Origin: Roseburia sp. 1XD42-69 | Lineage (GTDB): Bacteria; Bacillota; Clostridia; Lachnospirales; Lachnospiraceae | Direction: 5' to 3' | NCBI RefSeq assembly: GCF_003612565.1 | Contig: NZ_RAZG01000025.1 | Location: 1-52,123 of the forward strand | Length of the DNA: 52,123 nucleotides | Shown here: positions 9,113 through 17,020 of the stretch, in pieces | How positions within the stretch are numbered: the first letter of the stretch is position 1 | How the letters are laid out: every line of letters begins with the position of its first letter | Program-made: the position numbers and the translations under genes | The notes under the pieces: generated by a model | What the model was told of the DNA's origin: nothing | Databases searched by the model: none | The model's input: only the letters and a program-made list of their open reading frames with translations

Positions 9113-9168
9113 AATTCCCGCGCCTCATCAAACCACTGCTCCCATGCCGAAAAACATTCCACAAAAGA

Positions 9169-9774
9169 CTATTTCAAATGAAATAATTCTTTTACCATAC
9201 GAAACATTTCATCCTGTCTTTTCAATCCGTCATTGACAATACACGGAACTGCATTTTCTTCACATTCTGCTTTTATTTGTTTCGCAAACAAAATATCCCG
9301 TTCCATCCAGTTATGAAAAGCCTGTTGTTTGTCTGAACACCCTTCCAGAATATATGGAACCCATTCTCGCTCTTTATAATGTGATATCTGAAAATCTGGT
9401 GTTGGAATGATGGAAATGTATTCCTTTTTTTTGTATTTCACCATTACATTTGGAGTATATGCAGCCCCTTCGGTTACAATAAAATCAGCATCGATTTTAT
9501 TCAAATATTCAAACACCAATTCTGATATTTCATCATAGATAAGAAATTCATCTTTACATTGTATCAATGGTTCTCTCATCCAAATTTCATCCGGTGTCAT
9601 AGCTATACTTTTTTTGCATACAGGATATCCCTTTTCTGCCGCAGTATCGGTAAATTTATCTAAAAAATCATCAACCTTGAAATAATATGCACCATATGCC
9701 TTTGAAATTCGTTCAGCAACCGTACTCTTTCCGCTGCAAGGCGATCCCCCTATAAAAAGAACTCTTTTATTCAT
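9169..9774 (-). CDS. P-loop kinase of unknown substrate
   Basis: A 201-residue cytoplasmic nucleotide-binding protein. Walker A GGSPCSGKSTVA lies at residues 9-20, followed by a KVDDFLDKF segment where many small-molecule kinases bind substrate. It resembles the AAA_18/AAA_33 group of small P-loop kinases (nucleoside, chloramphenicol or shikimate kinase-like), but no subgroup-defining residues were recognised. It starts 4 bases after the stop of the amidase gene, with an AGGAGGGG site formed by the amidase's last codons, so it is the third gene of lysA-amidase-kinase. No partner suggests a substrate. Confidence 0.7.
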   Translation of the reverse strand: MNKRVLFIGGSPCSGKSTVAERISKAYGAYYFKVDDFLDKFTDTAAEKGYPVCKKSIAMTPDEIWMREPLIQCKDEFLIYDEISELVFEYLNKIDADFIVTEGAAYTPNVMVKYKKKEYISIIPTPDFQISHYKEREWVPYILEGCSDKQQAFHNWMERDILFAKQIKAECEENAVPCIVNDGLKRQDEMFRMVKELFHLK

Positions 9775-9778
9775 GCCT

Positions 9779-10555
9779 TTACCCCTCCTTCTCCTGAGAG
9801 CTTTCCTCCTCTATCGGCTCCCTGGTGCCATAACTGTCAATATAGCTGTTTACATCTTTTTTAAACTGCTCCCATGCGGAAGGGTATTCTACAAAATATT
9901 TAGGACAGTTTTTCCCCGTCACATCATAATGGCGGATGACATCCGAAGAATTTAAGCCGTAGCGCCCCATAAGCCACGCAGTAAGATGTACCAGTGTTTT
10001 GTATGTACTGTCGGTAAATTTCCCCGTCTCGTCGGGAATACAGCACTCAATGGAAATGGTATCGGAATTTCTGTCATTGGAGGCGTAGGCCACCTCATTG
10101 CAGGGCACGCACTGAATTAGCTCCCCCTCAATTCCAATGACAAAATGGCTGCTGACAGAAGTCTCCCCGGAGACAGAAAGCCCCTGGAAATAATCTCTGT
10201 TATTCTGGGCGCTGGTGCCTGGGTTTGCCGTATAGTGCACCACAATCCCATTCACTTTCTCAAGGGGAATCCCGGGCCTGGAATACTCATTTACATCTAA
10301 AAGCTGCACGTCATAATCCGGCGGCGTCTTTACCGTCTTAGGGGGAAGAATTACCTCTTTTACCGTAGGTTTCCCGCTTTTTTTCAACAGAATCCCCCGA
10401 ACCTGGACTGCGGTGACAGCCAGTATCACAACAAGAAAAACCCCCAGAGTCAGTTTTAAAACAGCTTCCCTCTGGCGTTTTTTCCGCCGTTTCGCCCGGC
10501 GCAGCGCCCTTCGCTGTTCATATTCCAAATCTTCCTTCCTGTCGTCCGCACCCAT
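9779..10555 (-). CDS. Membrane-anchored N-acetylmuramoyl-L-alanine amidase (Amidase_2)
   Basis: A 258-residue protein. A very basic cytoplasmic N-terminus (about residues 15-30) precedes one transmembrane segment (about 33-51), and then an extracellular Amidase_2/PGRP zinc amidase domain (about 80-240). Zinc ligands are visible as H in GIVVHYTANPG, H in VIRHYDVTGKNCP and the Cys that follows. It would cut the bond between N-acetylmuramic acid and the stem peptide of peptidoglycan while tethered to the membrane. It begins 4 bases after lysA, the source of the stem peptide's diaminopimelate/lysine branch. The C-terminus is a short Glu-rich tail. Confidence 0.88.
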   Translation of the reverse strand: MGADDRKEDLEYEQRRALRRAKRRKKRQREAVLKLTLGVFLVVILAVTAVQVRGILLKKSGKPTVKEVILPPKTVKTPPDYDVQLLDVNEYSRPGIPLEKVNGIVVHYTANPGTSAQNNRDYFQGLSVSGETSVSSHFVIGIEGELIQCVPCNEVAYASNDRNSDTISIECCIPDETGKFTDSTYKTLVHLTAWLMGRYGLNSSDVIRHYDVTGKNCPKYFVEYPSAWEQFKKDVNSYIDSYGTREPIEEESSQEKEG

Positions 10556-10559
10556 ATTC

Positions 10560-11843
10560 CTACATATCCCCCGGATTTTTCATATCTTTTAAAATGTCAA
10601 AACAGTCAAACGTCCTAAAATAATCTTCCGGTGTCTCCCTGCGGCGGATAAGCTTAAAACTTCCGTTCTCCTTTAATAAAATCTCCGCAGATTTCAATTT
10701 GCCGTTGTAGTTATACCCCATGGAAAACCCGTGGGCGCCGGTGTCGTGGATCACCAGCAGATCCCCCTTATCTACTTTGGGCAGCATCCTGTCAATGGCA
10801 AACTTATCGTTATTCTCACAGAGGGAGCCTGTCACGTCATACTTATGGTCACAGGGTGCGTTTTCCTTTCCCATAACCGTAATGTGATGGTATGCCCCAT
10901 ACATGGCGGGGCGCATTAAATTCACTGCGCAGGCGTCTGTTCCGATGTACTCTTTATAAGTGTGCTTTTCATGGATGGCTTTTGTCACCAGACAGCCGTA
11001 AGGCCCCATCATAAAACGCCCCATCTCTGTGTAAATGGCCACATCAGAAAGCCCGGCGGAAACTAAGATTTCCTCATAGACTTTCCGCACTCCCTCCCCA
11101 ATCACCCGGATATCGTTTGGGGTTTTATCCTCCTCGTAGGGGATGCCCACCCCTCCGGAGAGGTTGATAAAGCGGATATCGCAGCCCGTCTCCTCCTTCA
11201 GTTCCACCACCAATTCAAACAAAGTCTTTGCCAGCATGGGATAATACTCGTTTGTCACCGTATTGCTGGCAAGAAAAGCGTGGACGCCAAAATATTTTGC
11301 ACCTTTCTCTTTTAAAATTTTAAATCCTTCAAAGAGCTGGTCTTTTGTGAATCCATATTTGGAATCTCCGGGATTATCCATAATGCCGTTGCTCATCTGA
11401 AAAATTCCCCCGGGATTAAATCGGCAGCTAATCCTCTCCGGGATATGGCCGATGGTCTTCTCTAAAAATTCTATGTGGGTAAAGTCGTCCAAATTAATGG
11501 TTGCGCCGATTTTATCTGCAAAAACAAATTCTTCCGCCGGAGTGTCGTTGGAGGAAAACATAATCTCCTCCCCGGAAAACCCCAGGGCGTCAGATAACAT
11601 AAGCTCCGTCATGGAAGAGCAGTCCACGCCGCATCCGTATTCTTTTAATATATTGATTAAAAAGGGATTTGCATTGGCTTTTACCGCATAATATTCCCGG
11701 AATCCCTTATTCCAGGCAAATGCCTCCTTCACTGCCCTGGCATTTTCCCGGATTCCCTTTTCGTCATAGAGATGAAAAGGGGTGGGGTAGGTTACCGTTA
11801 TCTCATCCAACTTTTCTTTTGTAACAAAGGGTTGTTTTTTCAC
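10560..11843 (-). CDS. lysA: Diaminopimelate decarboxylase (PLP, fold III)
   Basis: A 427-residue PLP-dependent decarboxylase that makes L-lysine from meso-diaminopimelate. The PLP-lysine segment is REYYAVKANANP near residue 50, the substrate/PLP loop is NLSGGVGIPY, and the C-terminal half has the Cys-containing GSLCENND and the GAHGFSMGYNYN block. A GTG start at 11843 is chosen because AGGAG lies 8 bases upstream, and the upstream in-frame ATGs fall beyond a strong terminator hairpin. It resembles the long clostridial LysA branch. The amidase and the P-loop kinase follow at 4-base gaps. Confidence 0.9.
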   Translation of the reverse strand: MKKQPFVTKEKLDEITVTYPTPFHLYDEKGIRENARAVKEAFAWNKGFREYYAVKANANPFLINILKEYGCGVDCSSMTELMLSDALGFSGEEIMFSSNDTPAEEFVFADKIGATINLDDFTHIEFLEKTIGHIPERISCRFNPGGIFQMSNGIMDNPGDSKYGFTKDQLFEGFKILKEKGAKYFGVHAFLASNTVTNEYYPMLAKTLFELVVELKEETGCDIRFINLSGGVGIPYEEDKTPNDIRVIGEGVRKVYEEILVSAGLSDVAIYTEMGRFMMGPYGCLVTKAIHEKHTYKEYIGTDACAVNLMRPAMYGAYHHITVMGKENAPCDHKYDVTGSLCENNDKFAIDRMLPKVDKGDLLVIHDTGAHGFSMGYNYNGKLKSAEILLKENGSFKLIRRRETPEDYFRTFDCFDILKDMKNPGDM

Positions 11844-11863
11844 TTTAGTATCTCCTCTCTCTA

Positions 11864-11893
11864 GAAAAGAGGGTATGCCTTGGCATACCCTCT
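11864..11893 (-). terminator. Strong hairpin between the hydrogenase unit and lysA
   Basis: A perfect 12-bp inverted repeat, AGAGGGTATGCC / GGCATACCCTCT (11868-11893), is followed on the minus strand by TTTTC. It sits only about 25 bases before the lysA start codon, immediately before its ribosome binding site, so it terminates the hydrogenase transcript or attenuates lysA. Confidence 0.75.
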
Positions 11894-11910
11894 CTGGTAT
11901 CAACTGGTTT

Positions 11911-12168
11911 TTAAGAGGGCCAGAAAACATCCCGGCCAATCTCATCTCCAAGCTCTTCAATCACTTTTTTTGCCAGCTCTGCTTTACCCAAGTGGGTGAT
12001 AATCACACAAACTTCTTTTGCCCCGTTATACCGTTTCCGCTTCATAACGGACACCTTTTCCCACTCTTCCGCATATGGCACGCCGGCTTTCATAAGGGCG
12101 TACATCACTTTTTCCTTGACATTTAAATCTGCCACCCGGCACAATTCTGTATCTGTCGCTGTTTTCAT
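11911..12168 (-). CDS. Small protein following the hydrogenase, unknown function
   Basis: An 85-residue soluble protein beginning MKTATDTELCRVADLNVKEK. It starts 13 bases after the hydrogenase stop, so it is probably translated by coupling; only a weak purine stretch precedes its ATG. I do not recognise the family. It is mixed alpha/beta with two Lys/Arg-rich segments (VSVMKRKRYNGAKE; GKAELAKKVIEEL) and one Cys near the N-terminus. A regulator or accessory of the hydrogenase is a guess from position only. Confidence 0.65.
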   Translation of the reverse strand: MKTATDTELCRVADLNVKEKVMYALMKAGVPYAEEWEKVSVMKRKRYNGAKEVCVIITHLGKAELAKKVIEELGDEIGRDVFWPS

Positions 12169-12181
12169 ATCACACCAAAAC

Positions 12182-13663
12182 CTATTCTGCCAAATTGCCC
12201 GCTTCCTCCCCATGCTCAACTCTGTGCATAGAGAATTTATCCATATCATACTGGCCTAAGTTGCCCACGATAGTCCGGGCATCCGCCTGCTCAATTAAAG
12301 CGTCTCTGTCCTTCTTTGAAAGCATCTGGTCTTTAAATGCACTGGGGCCGCCTACGCAGCCTCCCACACAGGCCATACCTTCGATAAAGTCCTCCGTCAG
12401 TTTTCCCGCTTTCAGCATAAGGAGAGCTTTCTTACACTCTGCCGCACCGTTAGCCTTGCACACCTTGGGATCACAGTCGTAATCTTTTTCCTTCATGTAC
12501 TCCAACACTGCCGCTGTAACACCGCCGGAATTTCCAAAACGTTTTCCGTAGGTGGAAGACTCCTGGTAATTGTTATCTGCCGGAAGCAGTTCCACTCCTT
12601 TTGCCTTCATAATGGCGCGAACCTCGCTGTATGTTAAGGCATAATCCACATTCCCCTCAATGTTGTGGTCTTTCGCCTCGGATTTCTTTGCAATACATGG
12701 CCCGATAAATACGGTAACCGCATTGGGCTGTTTCGCTTTAATCATACGGGAAACTGCGCACATGGGGGATACTGCTGTGGAAACCTTGTCAAGTAGTTCC
12801 GGATAATGGTTTTTAATCATATTTACAAAACCGGGACAGCAGGATGTGGTCTTCTTCTCACCCTTCTGGTATGCCTCATACCACTCGTCTCCCTCTGCCT
12901 GGGTTGTCATATCCCCTCCAAGGCCGGCCTCAATCAAATCGTTAAACCCTACAAGTTTTGCCGCCTTTTTCCAGCTTTCCATCGTGATATCCTGACCAAA
13001 CTGTCCCTCTGTGGCAGGAGCCAAAATGGCATAGACAGGTTTGTCGGATTTAATAGCTTCTATCACATCCACAATAAATGTTTTGGAACCAATGGCACCA
13101 AAAGGACATTTATGTATGCACAGGCCGCAGCGGATGCATTTCTTCTCATCAATGACAGAAATGCCGTTTTCGTCATATGTAATAGCGTTTACCGGACAAT
13201 TATATTTACAGGGACGTTTCAATCCCGCAATAGCGTGGTATGGACATGCACTGGCGCACTTGCCGCACTCCTTACACTTGGATGCATCAATATGGGAACG
13301 CTTTTCCCCAATAGAAATGGCTCCGAATTTGCAGGCATTGATACACGCCTTTCCAATACAGTTCTGACAGTTATCCGTTACCACATAACTGGAAATGGGG
13401 CAGTCCTCACAGGCGGAACTGATAACCTGAATAATATTCCCGTCATCCACCGGCCCCGGGGCTTTTCCTTCTGCAAGGCGAACCCGCTGGCGGATAATTT
13501 CTCTCTCTTTGTAAATACAGCACCGAAACTGAGGCTTAGGGCCCGGAACCAGTTTTCCTGCAATATGTTCTTTCTCCTGGTCTAATGTTCCGGCAAATGC
13601 TAATTTAGCCACTTCATACAAAACTTCATGTTTAATTTTAATTACATTTTCGTCAGCGTACAT
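12182..13663 (-). CDS. Monomeric [FeFe] hydrogenase, ferredoxin-type (group B-like)
   Basis: A 493-residue iron hydrogenase. The N-terminal third is rich in Cys motifs for several [4Fe-4S] clusters (CQNCIGKACINAC, CKECGKCASACP, CIRCGLCIHKCP). The H-cluster domain shows L1 TSCCPGF, L2 GPCIAKKSE and L3 EGMACVGGCVGGP, with all four H-cluster cysteines present. L1 ends in Phe instead of the usual Trp, and L2 has GPC instead of MPC, which fits the less-studied group B rather than group A enzymes. It would oxidise reduced ferredoxin to make H2 (or the reverse). It has its own strong promoter, and AAGGAG precedes ATG. The maturases HydE/F/G are not in the window. Confidence 0.9.
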   Translation of the reverse strand: MYADENVIKIKHEVLYEVAKLAFAGTLDQEKEHIAGKLVPGPKPQFRCCIYKEREIIRQRVRLAEGKAPGPVDDGNIIQVISSACEDCPISSYVVTDNCQNCIGKACINACKFGAISIGEKRSHIDASKCKECGKCASACPYHAIAGLKRPCKYNCPVNAITYDENGISVIDEKKCIRCGLCIHKCPFGAIGSKTFIVDVIEAIKSDKPVYAILAPATEGQFGQDITMESWKKAAKLVGFNDLIEAGLGGDMTTQAEGDEWYEAYQKGEKKTTSCCPGFVNMIKNHYPELLDKVSTAVSPMCAVSRMIKAKQPNAVTVFIGPCIAKKSEAKDHNIEGNVDYALTYSEVRAIMKAKGVELLPADNNYQESSTYGKRFGNSGGVTAAVLEYMKEKDYDCDPKVCKANGAAECKKALLMLKAGKLTEDFIEGMACVGGCVGGPSAFKDQMLSKKDRDALIEQADARTIVGNLGQYDMDKFSMHRVEHGEEAGNLAE

Positions 13664-13701
13664 GGTTCTCTCCTTTTTTCCTGATTTTATATGGCTCTGC
13701 T

Positions 13702-13730
13702 ATTATAACATCATCATGTTTTTTTTTCAA
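13702..13730 (-). promoter_or_regulatory. Sigma-A promoter of the hydrogenase
   Basis: Minus strand TTGAAA (13725-13730), a 17-base spacer, then TATAAT (13702-13707) preceded by TGT (extended -10). The start should be near 13695, a leader of about 32 bases. No Rex-like site (TTGTGA...TCACAA) was seen in it. Confidence 0.8.
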
Positions 13731-13763
13731 GAGATGGCATGAACTTCCTTTTGCAACCTTTAT

Positions 13764-14273
13764 CTAAAAATTGTATTGATAAATAAAATAAATATCTTCC
13801 TGCCCTGCCTGGATAAATCCACAGGACCGAGCGGTTTTTAAGGAGGGAAAATTGGAAGGCAGTATCCGAAGCCTTGCCCCAGTGCAAAAGGGACACTCAT
13901 ACAGCCAGTCAAGAAATGCCAAAAGCGCCTCTGCCATATATCCGTTCCGACGAAATTCCCTTGCCATGGCATACCCAAGCTCCACCATGCCGTCCTCCCC
14001 GGGCAGCCCCTTAGAGCCGATGATTCCAATGTTTTCCCCTGATTTTTTTACAATGCGCCAGTAAGTAAACCAGGGGTGAAGTTCCTTTGGCATTTTTTTC
14101 ATTTTCGATATTTTGCTCCGAAACGCCCGCCGAATCACAGGGGAGAGCACCGATTCCGGGAAACAATCCTGCCCTTCCCCAAGCGCTTCCCACAATTCTT
14201 CCTCTGACATGGGAAAAAGCGTCAGCCTTTCGCACTCCACAACATCCGGCAGGGAAAAATTACTGCCCTGCAA
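13764..14273 (-). CDS. GNAT-family N-acetyltransferase
   Basis: A 169-residue acetyltransferase of the RimJ/RimL-like branch. The acetyl-CoA signature region is EFRRNGYMAEALLAFLDWLYE (about residues 107-127), in which R-x-x-G-Y/x-A forms the pyrophosphate loop. Conserved PSNFPSLKTARSCGFIQAG follows, a typical 'N..S...E..GF' motif. The start is TTG at 14273, with AAGGA and AGGAG upstream, overlapping the 77-residue gene by 14 bases. The acceptor substrate is unknown. Confidence 0.82.
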   Translation of the reverse strand: MQGSNFSLPDVVECERLTLFPMSEEELWEALGEGQDCFPESVLSPVIRRAFRSKISKMKKMPKELHPWFTYWRIVKKSGENIGIIGSKGLPGEDGMVELGYAMAREFRRNGYMAEALLAFLDWLYECPFCTGARLRILPSNFPSLKTARSCGFIQAGQEDIYFIYQYNF

Positions 14274-14493
14274 TATTCCTTATCTCCTGGAATAACTGAA
14301 GGTCATCGGCAGTAACCTTTAAATTGGACGCTATGGTATCTCCGTTTGCCTTTGTAATTTTTACCTCAATAATTGTTCCCTCGTCTATGGACGAAGCTGC
14401 TGCTGCCTGCAAAAACTTGGGAAATTTAGGATGGTTTGCAACAAATTTGTCCCATAAAGCTTTCATTTGAAATAGTGACGCTGGATTCATCAT
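14260..14493 (-). CDS. Small conserved hypothetical protein
   Basis: A 77-residue acidic soluble protein that starts at tandem ATGATG preceded by AGAGGAG. Its features are an N-terminal helix (SLFQMKALWDKFVANHPKFPKFL) and a beta-rich middle (GTIIEVKITKANGDTIASNLKV). Such small proteins are common in Lachnospiraceae, but I cannot name a function. It is coupled to the GNAT gene by a 14-base overlap. Confidence 0.7.
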   Translation of the reverse strand: MMNPASLFQMKALWDKFVANHPKFPKFLQAAAASSIDEGTIIEVKITKANGDTIASNLKVTADDLQLFQEIRNIAGQ

Positions 14494-14527
14494 AATTTTT
14501 TCTCCTCTCGTTTTATCTAATAATAAT

Positions 14528-15712
14528 TTAATTTTTTCTGCAGAGAAGGATTCCCAGTAATAAAAGCACTGGAAAAATCACCCCTGCCAAAACTCCCATT
14601 TTTAAGTTATCTCCCAATCTGCCTGCCACCACCCCAACCAAGGCAGGCCCTCCCGAACATCCCATATCTCCGCCCAAAGCCAAAAGTGCAAACATAGCCG
14701 TCCCCCCTTTCGGCAATGCTTTAGACGCCTTGCTGAAAGTTCCCGGCCACATAATCCCAACGGAAAGCCCGCAGAGGGCACAGGCAGTCAGGCTAAGCTT
14801 CGGATCAGGGAAAAGGGAAATCCCAAGGTAAGCCAAAATACACAGACAAGTGCTGTAAACCATAAAACGCTCCAAATGGATACCCTCGCCATATTTCCCG
14901 TAAAATAACCGGGATGAACCCATTAAGACTGCAAATGCCATAGGCCCGGCTAAATCCCCTGCCGTTTTGGAAATCCCAAGTCCCTTTTCCGCAAATGTGG
15001 ATGCCCATTGACTTACCGCCTGCTCGCTTGCACCTGCACATACCATCATAACCAGCAAAATCCAGAATATTTTATGGCTTAAGAGTTCCTTCAGTGAAAG
15101 GCCGGCCTCCCCCTCCTCCATTAACGGGGCAATGGGGACTTTTGTAAAGGCAAATGCGTTTGCAATGGGAATCAGGGCCCATACAGCGGCAAGAATCTTC
15201 CATTTTTCAATTCCCACAGCATAAAAAAACAATGTTGATACCAATACCACCCCCGCATGTCCCCAGCAGTAAAAAGAGTGGAGCATGCTCATGGCCTTCT
15301 CCTTGTTTTGGGAAGGGCAGGCCTCCACCACCGGACTCACAAGAACCTCCAAAAGTCCCCCTCCAAGGGCATATATGATAACGGAAATTAAAATCCCGGC
15401 AAAGGGGGTGGGTAAGAGCTCCGGAAGAACCGTAAGAAAAATCAGCCCCGCCGCCGACAAAATGTGGGCAGCCACCATGGATATGCGGTATCCGATTTTA
15501 TCTACAAACCCCACGGAAAGCAAATCAACCAAAAGCTGTATTCCAAAATTAAGCGTCACCAAAAGTGTAATCCTTGAAAGCGGAATATGATAGCTTCTCT
15601 GGAAAAATAAAAACAGCAGAGGCGTAAAGTTATTCACAACCGCCTGCACAATATATCCCACAAAACAGGCTGTAATTGTTTTATTATATTGATTTTTCTC
15701 TTTAAAATCCAC
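14528..15712 (-). CDS. Major facilitator superfamily transporter
   Basis: About 394 residues with roughly 12 hydrophobic helices, an MFS permease of the FucP/YfmO-like sugar or drug type. The loop between helices 2 and 3 reads VGFVDKIGYR, equivalent to the MFS G-x-x-x-D-R/K-x-G-R signature. A GTG start at 15712 is preferred because GAGAGGGG precedes it; it overlaps the hemL 3' end by 11 bases, so it is the last gene of the tetrapyrrole operon. The substrate is unknown; a tetrapyrrole precursor is possible only by position. Confidence 0.8.
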   Translation of the reverse strand: MDFKEKNQYNKTITACFVGYIVQAVVNNFTPLLFLFFQRSYHIPLSRITLLVTLNFGIQLLVDLLSVGFVDKIGYRISMVAAHILSAAGLIFLTVLPELLPTPFAGILISVIIYALGGGLLEVLVSPVVEACPSQNKEKAMSMLHSFYCWGHAGVVLVSTLFFYAVGIEKWKILAAVWALIPIANAFAFTKVPIAPLMEEGEAGLSLKELLSHKIFWILLVMMVCAGASEQAVSQWASTFAEKGLGISKTAGDLAGPMAFAVLMGSSRLFYGKYGEGIHLERFMVYSTCLCILAYLGISLFPDPKLSLTACALCGLSVGIMWPGTFSKASKALPKGGTAMFALLALGGDMGCSGGPALVGVVAGRLGDNLKMGVLAGVIFPVLLLLGILLCRKN

Positions 15713-16985
15713 TGGAAAACCCCTCTCTCGCAAGACAAAGCGTCCTGTCCAGCTGTTCTTTCGTGTGGGCAAGAGACAAAAACATAGCCTCAAACTGAGA
15801 AGGCGCAACATAGATTCCATGGGAAATCATATACCTTGCATATCGGGCAAAAGCCTGGGTGTCCGCTGTCTTTGCCCTGGCATAATCAAACACTTCCTCC
15901 CCGGTAAAGAAAATGCTTCCCAGGGATCCGATATGATTTACCTGACAGACTTTCCCAGACTGCGCCGTGATTTTTTCAATCTCCTGAAAAAATGCATCCG
16001 ATGTTTCATTTAATTTTTGATAGTATTCCGGATGCTCCTTTAAAATGCAAAGCTGGGCAAACCCCGCCGCCATGGCCACAGGATTTCCGCTTAACGTCCC
16101 TGCCTGGTACACAGGCCCTAAGGGCGCCACCATCTCCATAATCTCCCTTTTTCCCCCGTATGCCCCCACAGGCATCCCGGCTCCTATAATTTTACCCATG
16201 GTTGTCAAATCCGGCAGGACATGGAAATATTCCTGGGCCCCCCCCGGTGCAAGGCGAAACCCTGTGATAACCTCATCAAAAATCAAAACTGCGTCGTACG
16301 CATCGCAGAGTTTCCGGAGGCCTTCTAAAAACCCTGGTTTGGGAAGGACAACCCCCATATTTCCCGCCACAGGCTCCACCACCACTGCTGCAATTTCCTC
16401 CCCCCGGCGTTTCATATGGTCTTTTACTTCCTCCAAATGGTTGTAAGGTGCCGTCAAGGTATCCCTGGTAACACTCCCCGGCACCCCGGCACTGTCCGGC
16501 ACTCCCGCTGTCATAACACCGGAGCCCGCCGCCACCAAAAGCCCGTCGGAATGGCCATGGTAACAGCCGTCAAATTTTATGATTTTATCCCGCTTCGTAT
16601 AGCCCCTTGCCGCCCGGATTGCACTCATCACCGCCTCCGTGCCGGAATTTACCATGCGCACCATCTCCACAGAAGGGACCATAGAGACGATTAATTTTGC
16701 CATCTCCACTTCTACTTCAGTGGATGCCCCGAAACTTAGCCCGTTTTTTGCCGCATTTACCACACTCTCATAGACTTTCGGATGATTATGGCCCAAAATC
16801 ATAGGCCCCCAGGAACACACAAAGTCAATGTAAGAATTTCCGTCCTCATCCCACAAAACAGCCTTATCTCCTTTTTTTATAAAGGGCGGCGTACTCCCAA
16901 TGGATTGAAATGCCCGCACGGGAGAATTCACCCCCCCTGGGATATATTTCTCCCCCTCCCTAAAAATTTCCTGCGACTTACCCAT
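15702..16985 (-). CDS. hemL: Glutamate-1-semialdehyde 2,1-aminomutase
   Basis: A 427-residue PLP aminotransferase that converts glutamate-1-semialdehyde to 5-aminolevulinate, the second step of the C5 pathway begun by HemA. It shows SGTEAVMSAIRAAR, the FDEVITGFR Asp that holds the PLP ring, the lysine region TTMGKIIGAGMPVGAYGG and the family-specific QAGTLSGNPVAMAAG. AGGAGGG lies 4-5 bases before the ATG. It is the last biosynthetic gene of the hemA-sirC-hemC-cobA/hemD-hemB-hemL operon. Confidence 0.95.
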   Translation of the reverse strand: MGKSQEIFREGEKYIPGGVNSPVRAFQSIGSTPPFIKKGDKAVLWDEDGNSYIDFVCSWGPMILGHNHPKVYESVVNAAKNGLSFGASTEVEVEMAKLIVSMVPSVEMVRMVNSGTEAVMSAIRAARGYTKRDKIIKFDGCYHGHSDGLLVAAGSGVMTAGVPDSAGVPGSVTRDTLTAPYNHLEEVKDHMKRRGEEIAAVVVEPVAGNMGVVLPKPGFLEGLRKLCDAYDAVLIFDEVITGFRLAPGGAQEYFHVLPDLTTMGKIIGAGMPVGAYGGKREIMEMVAPLGPVYQAGTLSGNPVAMAAGFAQLCILKEHPEYYQKLNETSDAFFQEIEKITAQSGKVCQVNHIGSLGSIFFTGEEVFDYARAKTADTQAFARYARYMISHGIYVAPSQFEAMFLSLAHTKEQLDRTLCLAREGFSSGF

Positions 16986-17020
16986 ATTCCCTCCTGTACA
17001 AATTCATGTCCTTATTCTCA

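Noticed and set aside
8447-9168. Intact integrative element around the small frameshifted gene
   Set aside because: No recombinase, relaxase, repeats or attachment sites were found; only one possible relic gene is present.
12806-13585. Plus-strand open frame of 259 codons opposite the hydrogenase
   Set aside because: Its length follows from the codon use of the Cys-rich hydrogenase on the other strand; the translation shows no known motif or start signal.
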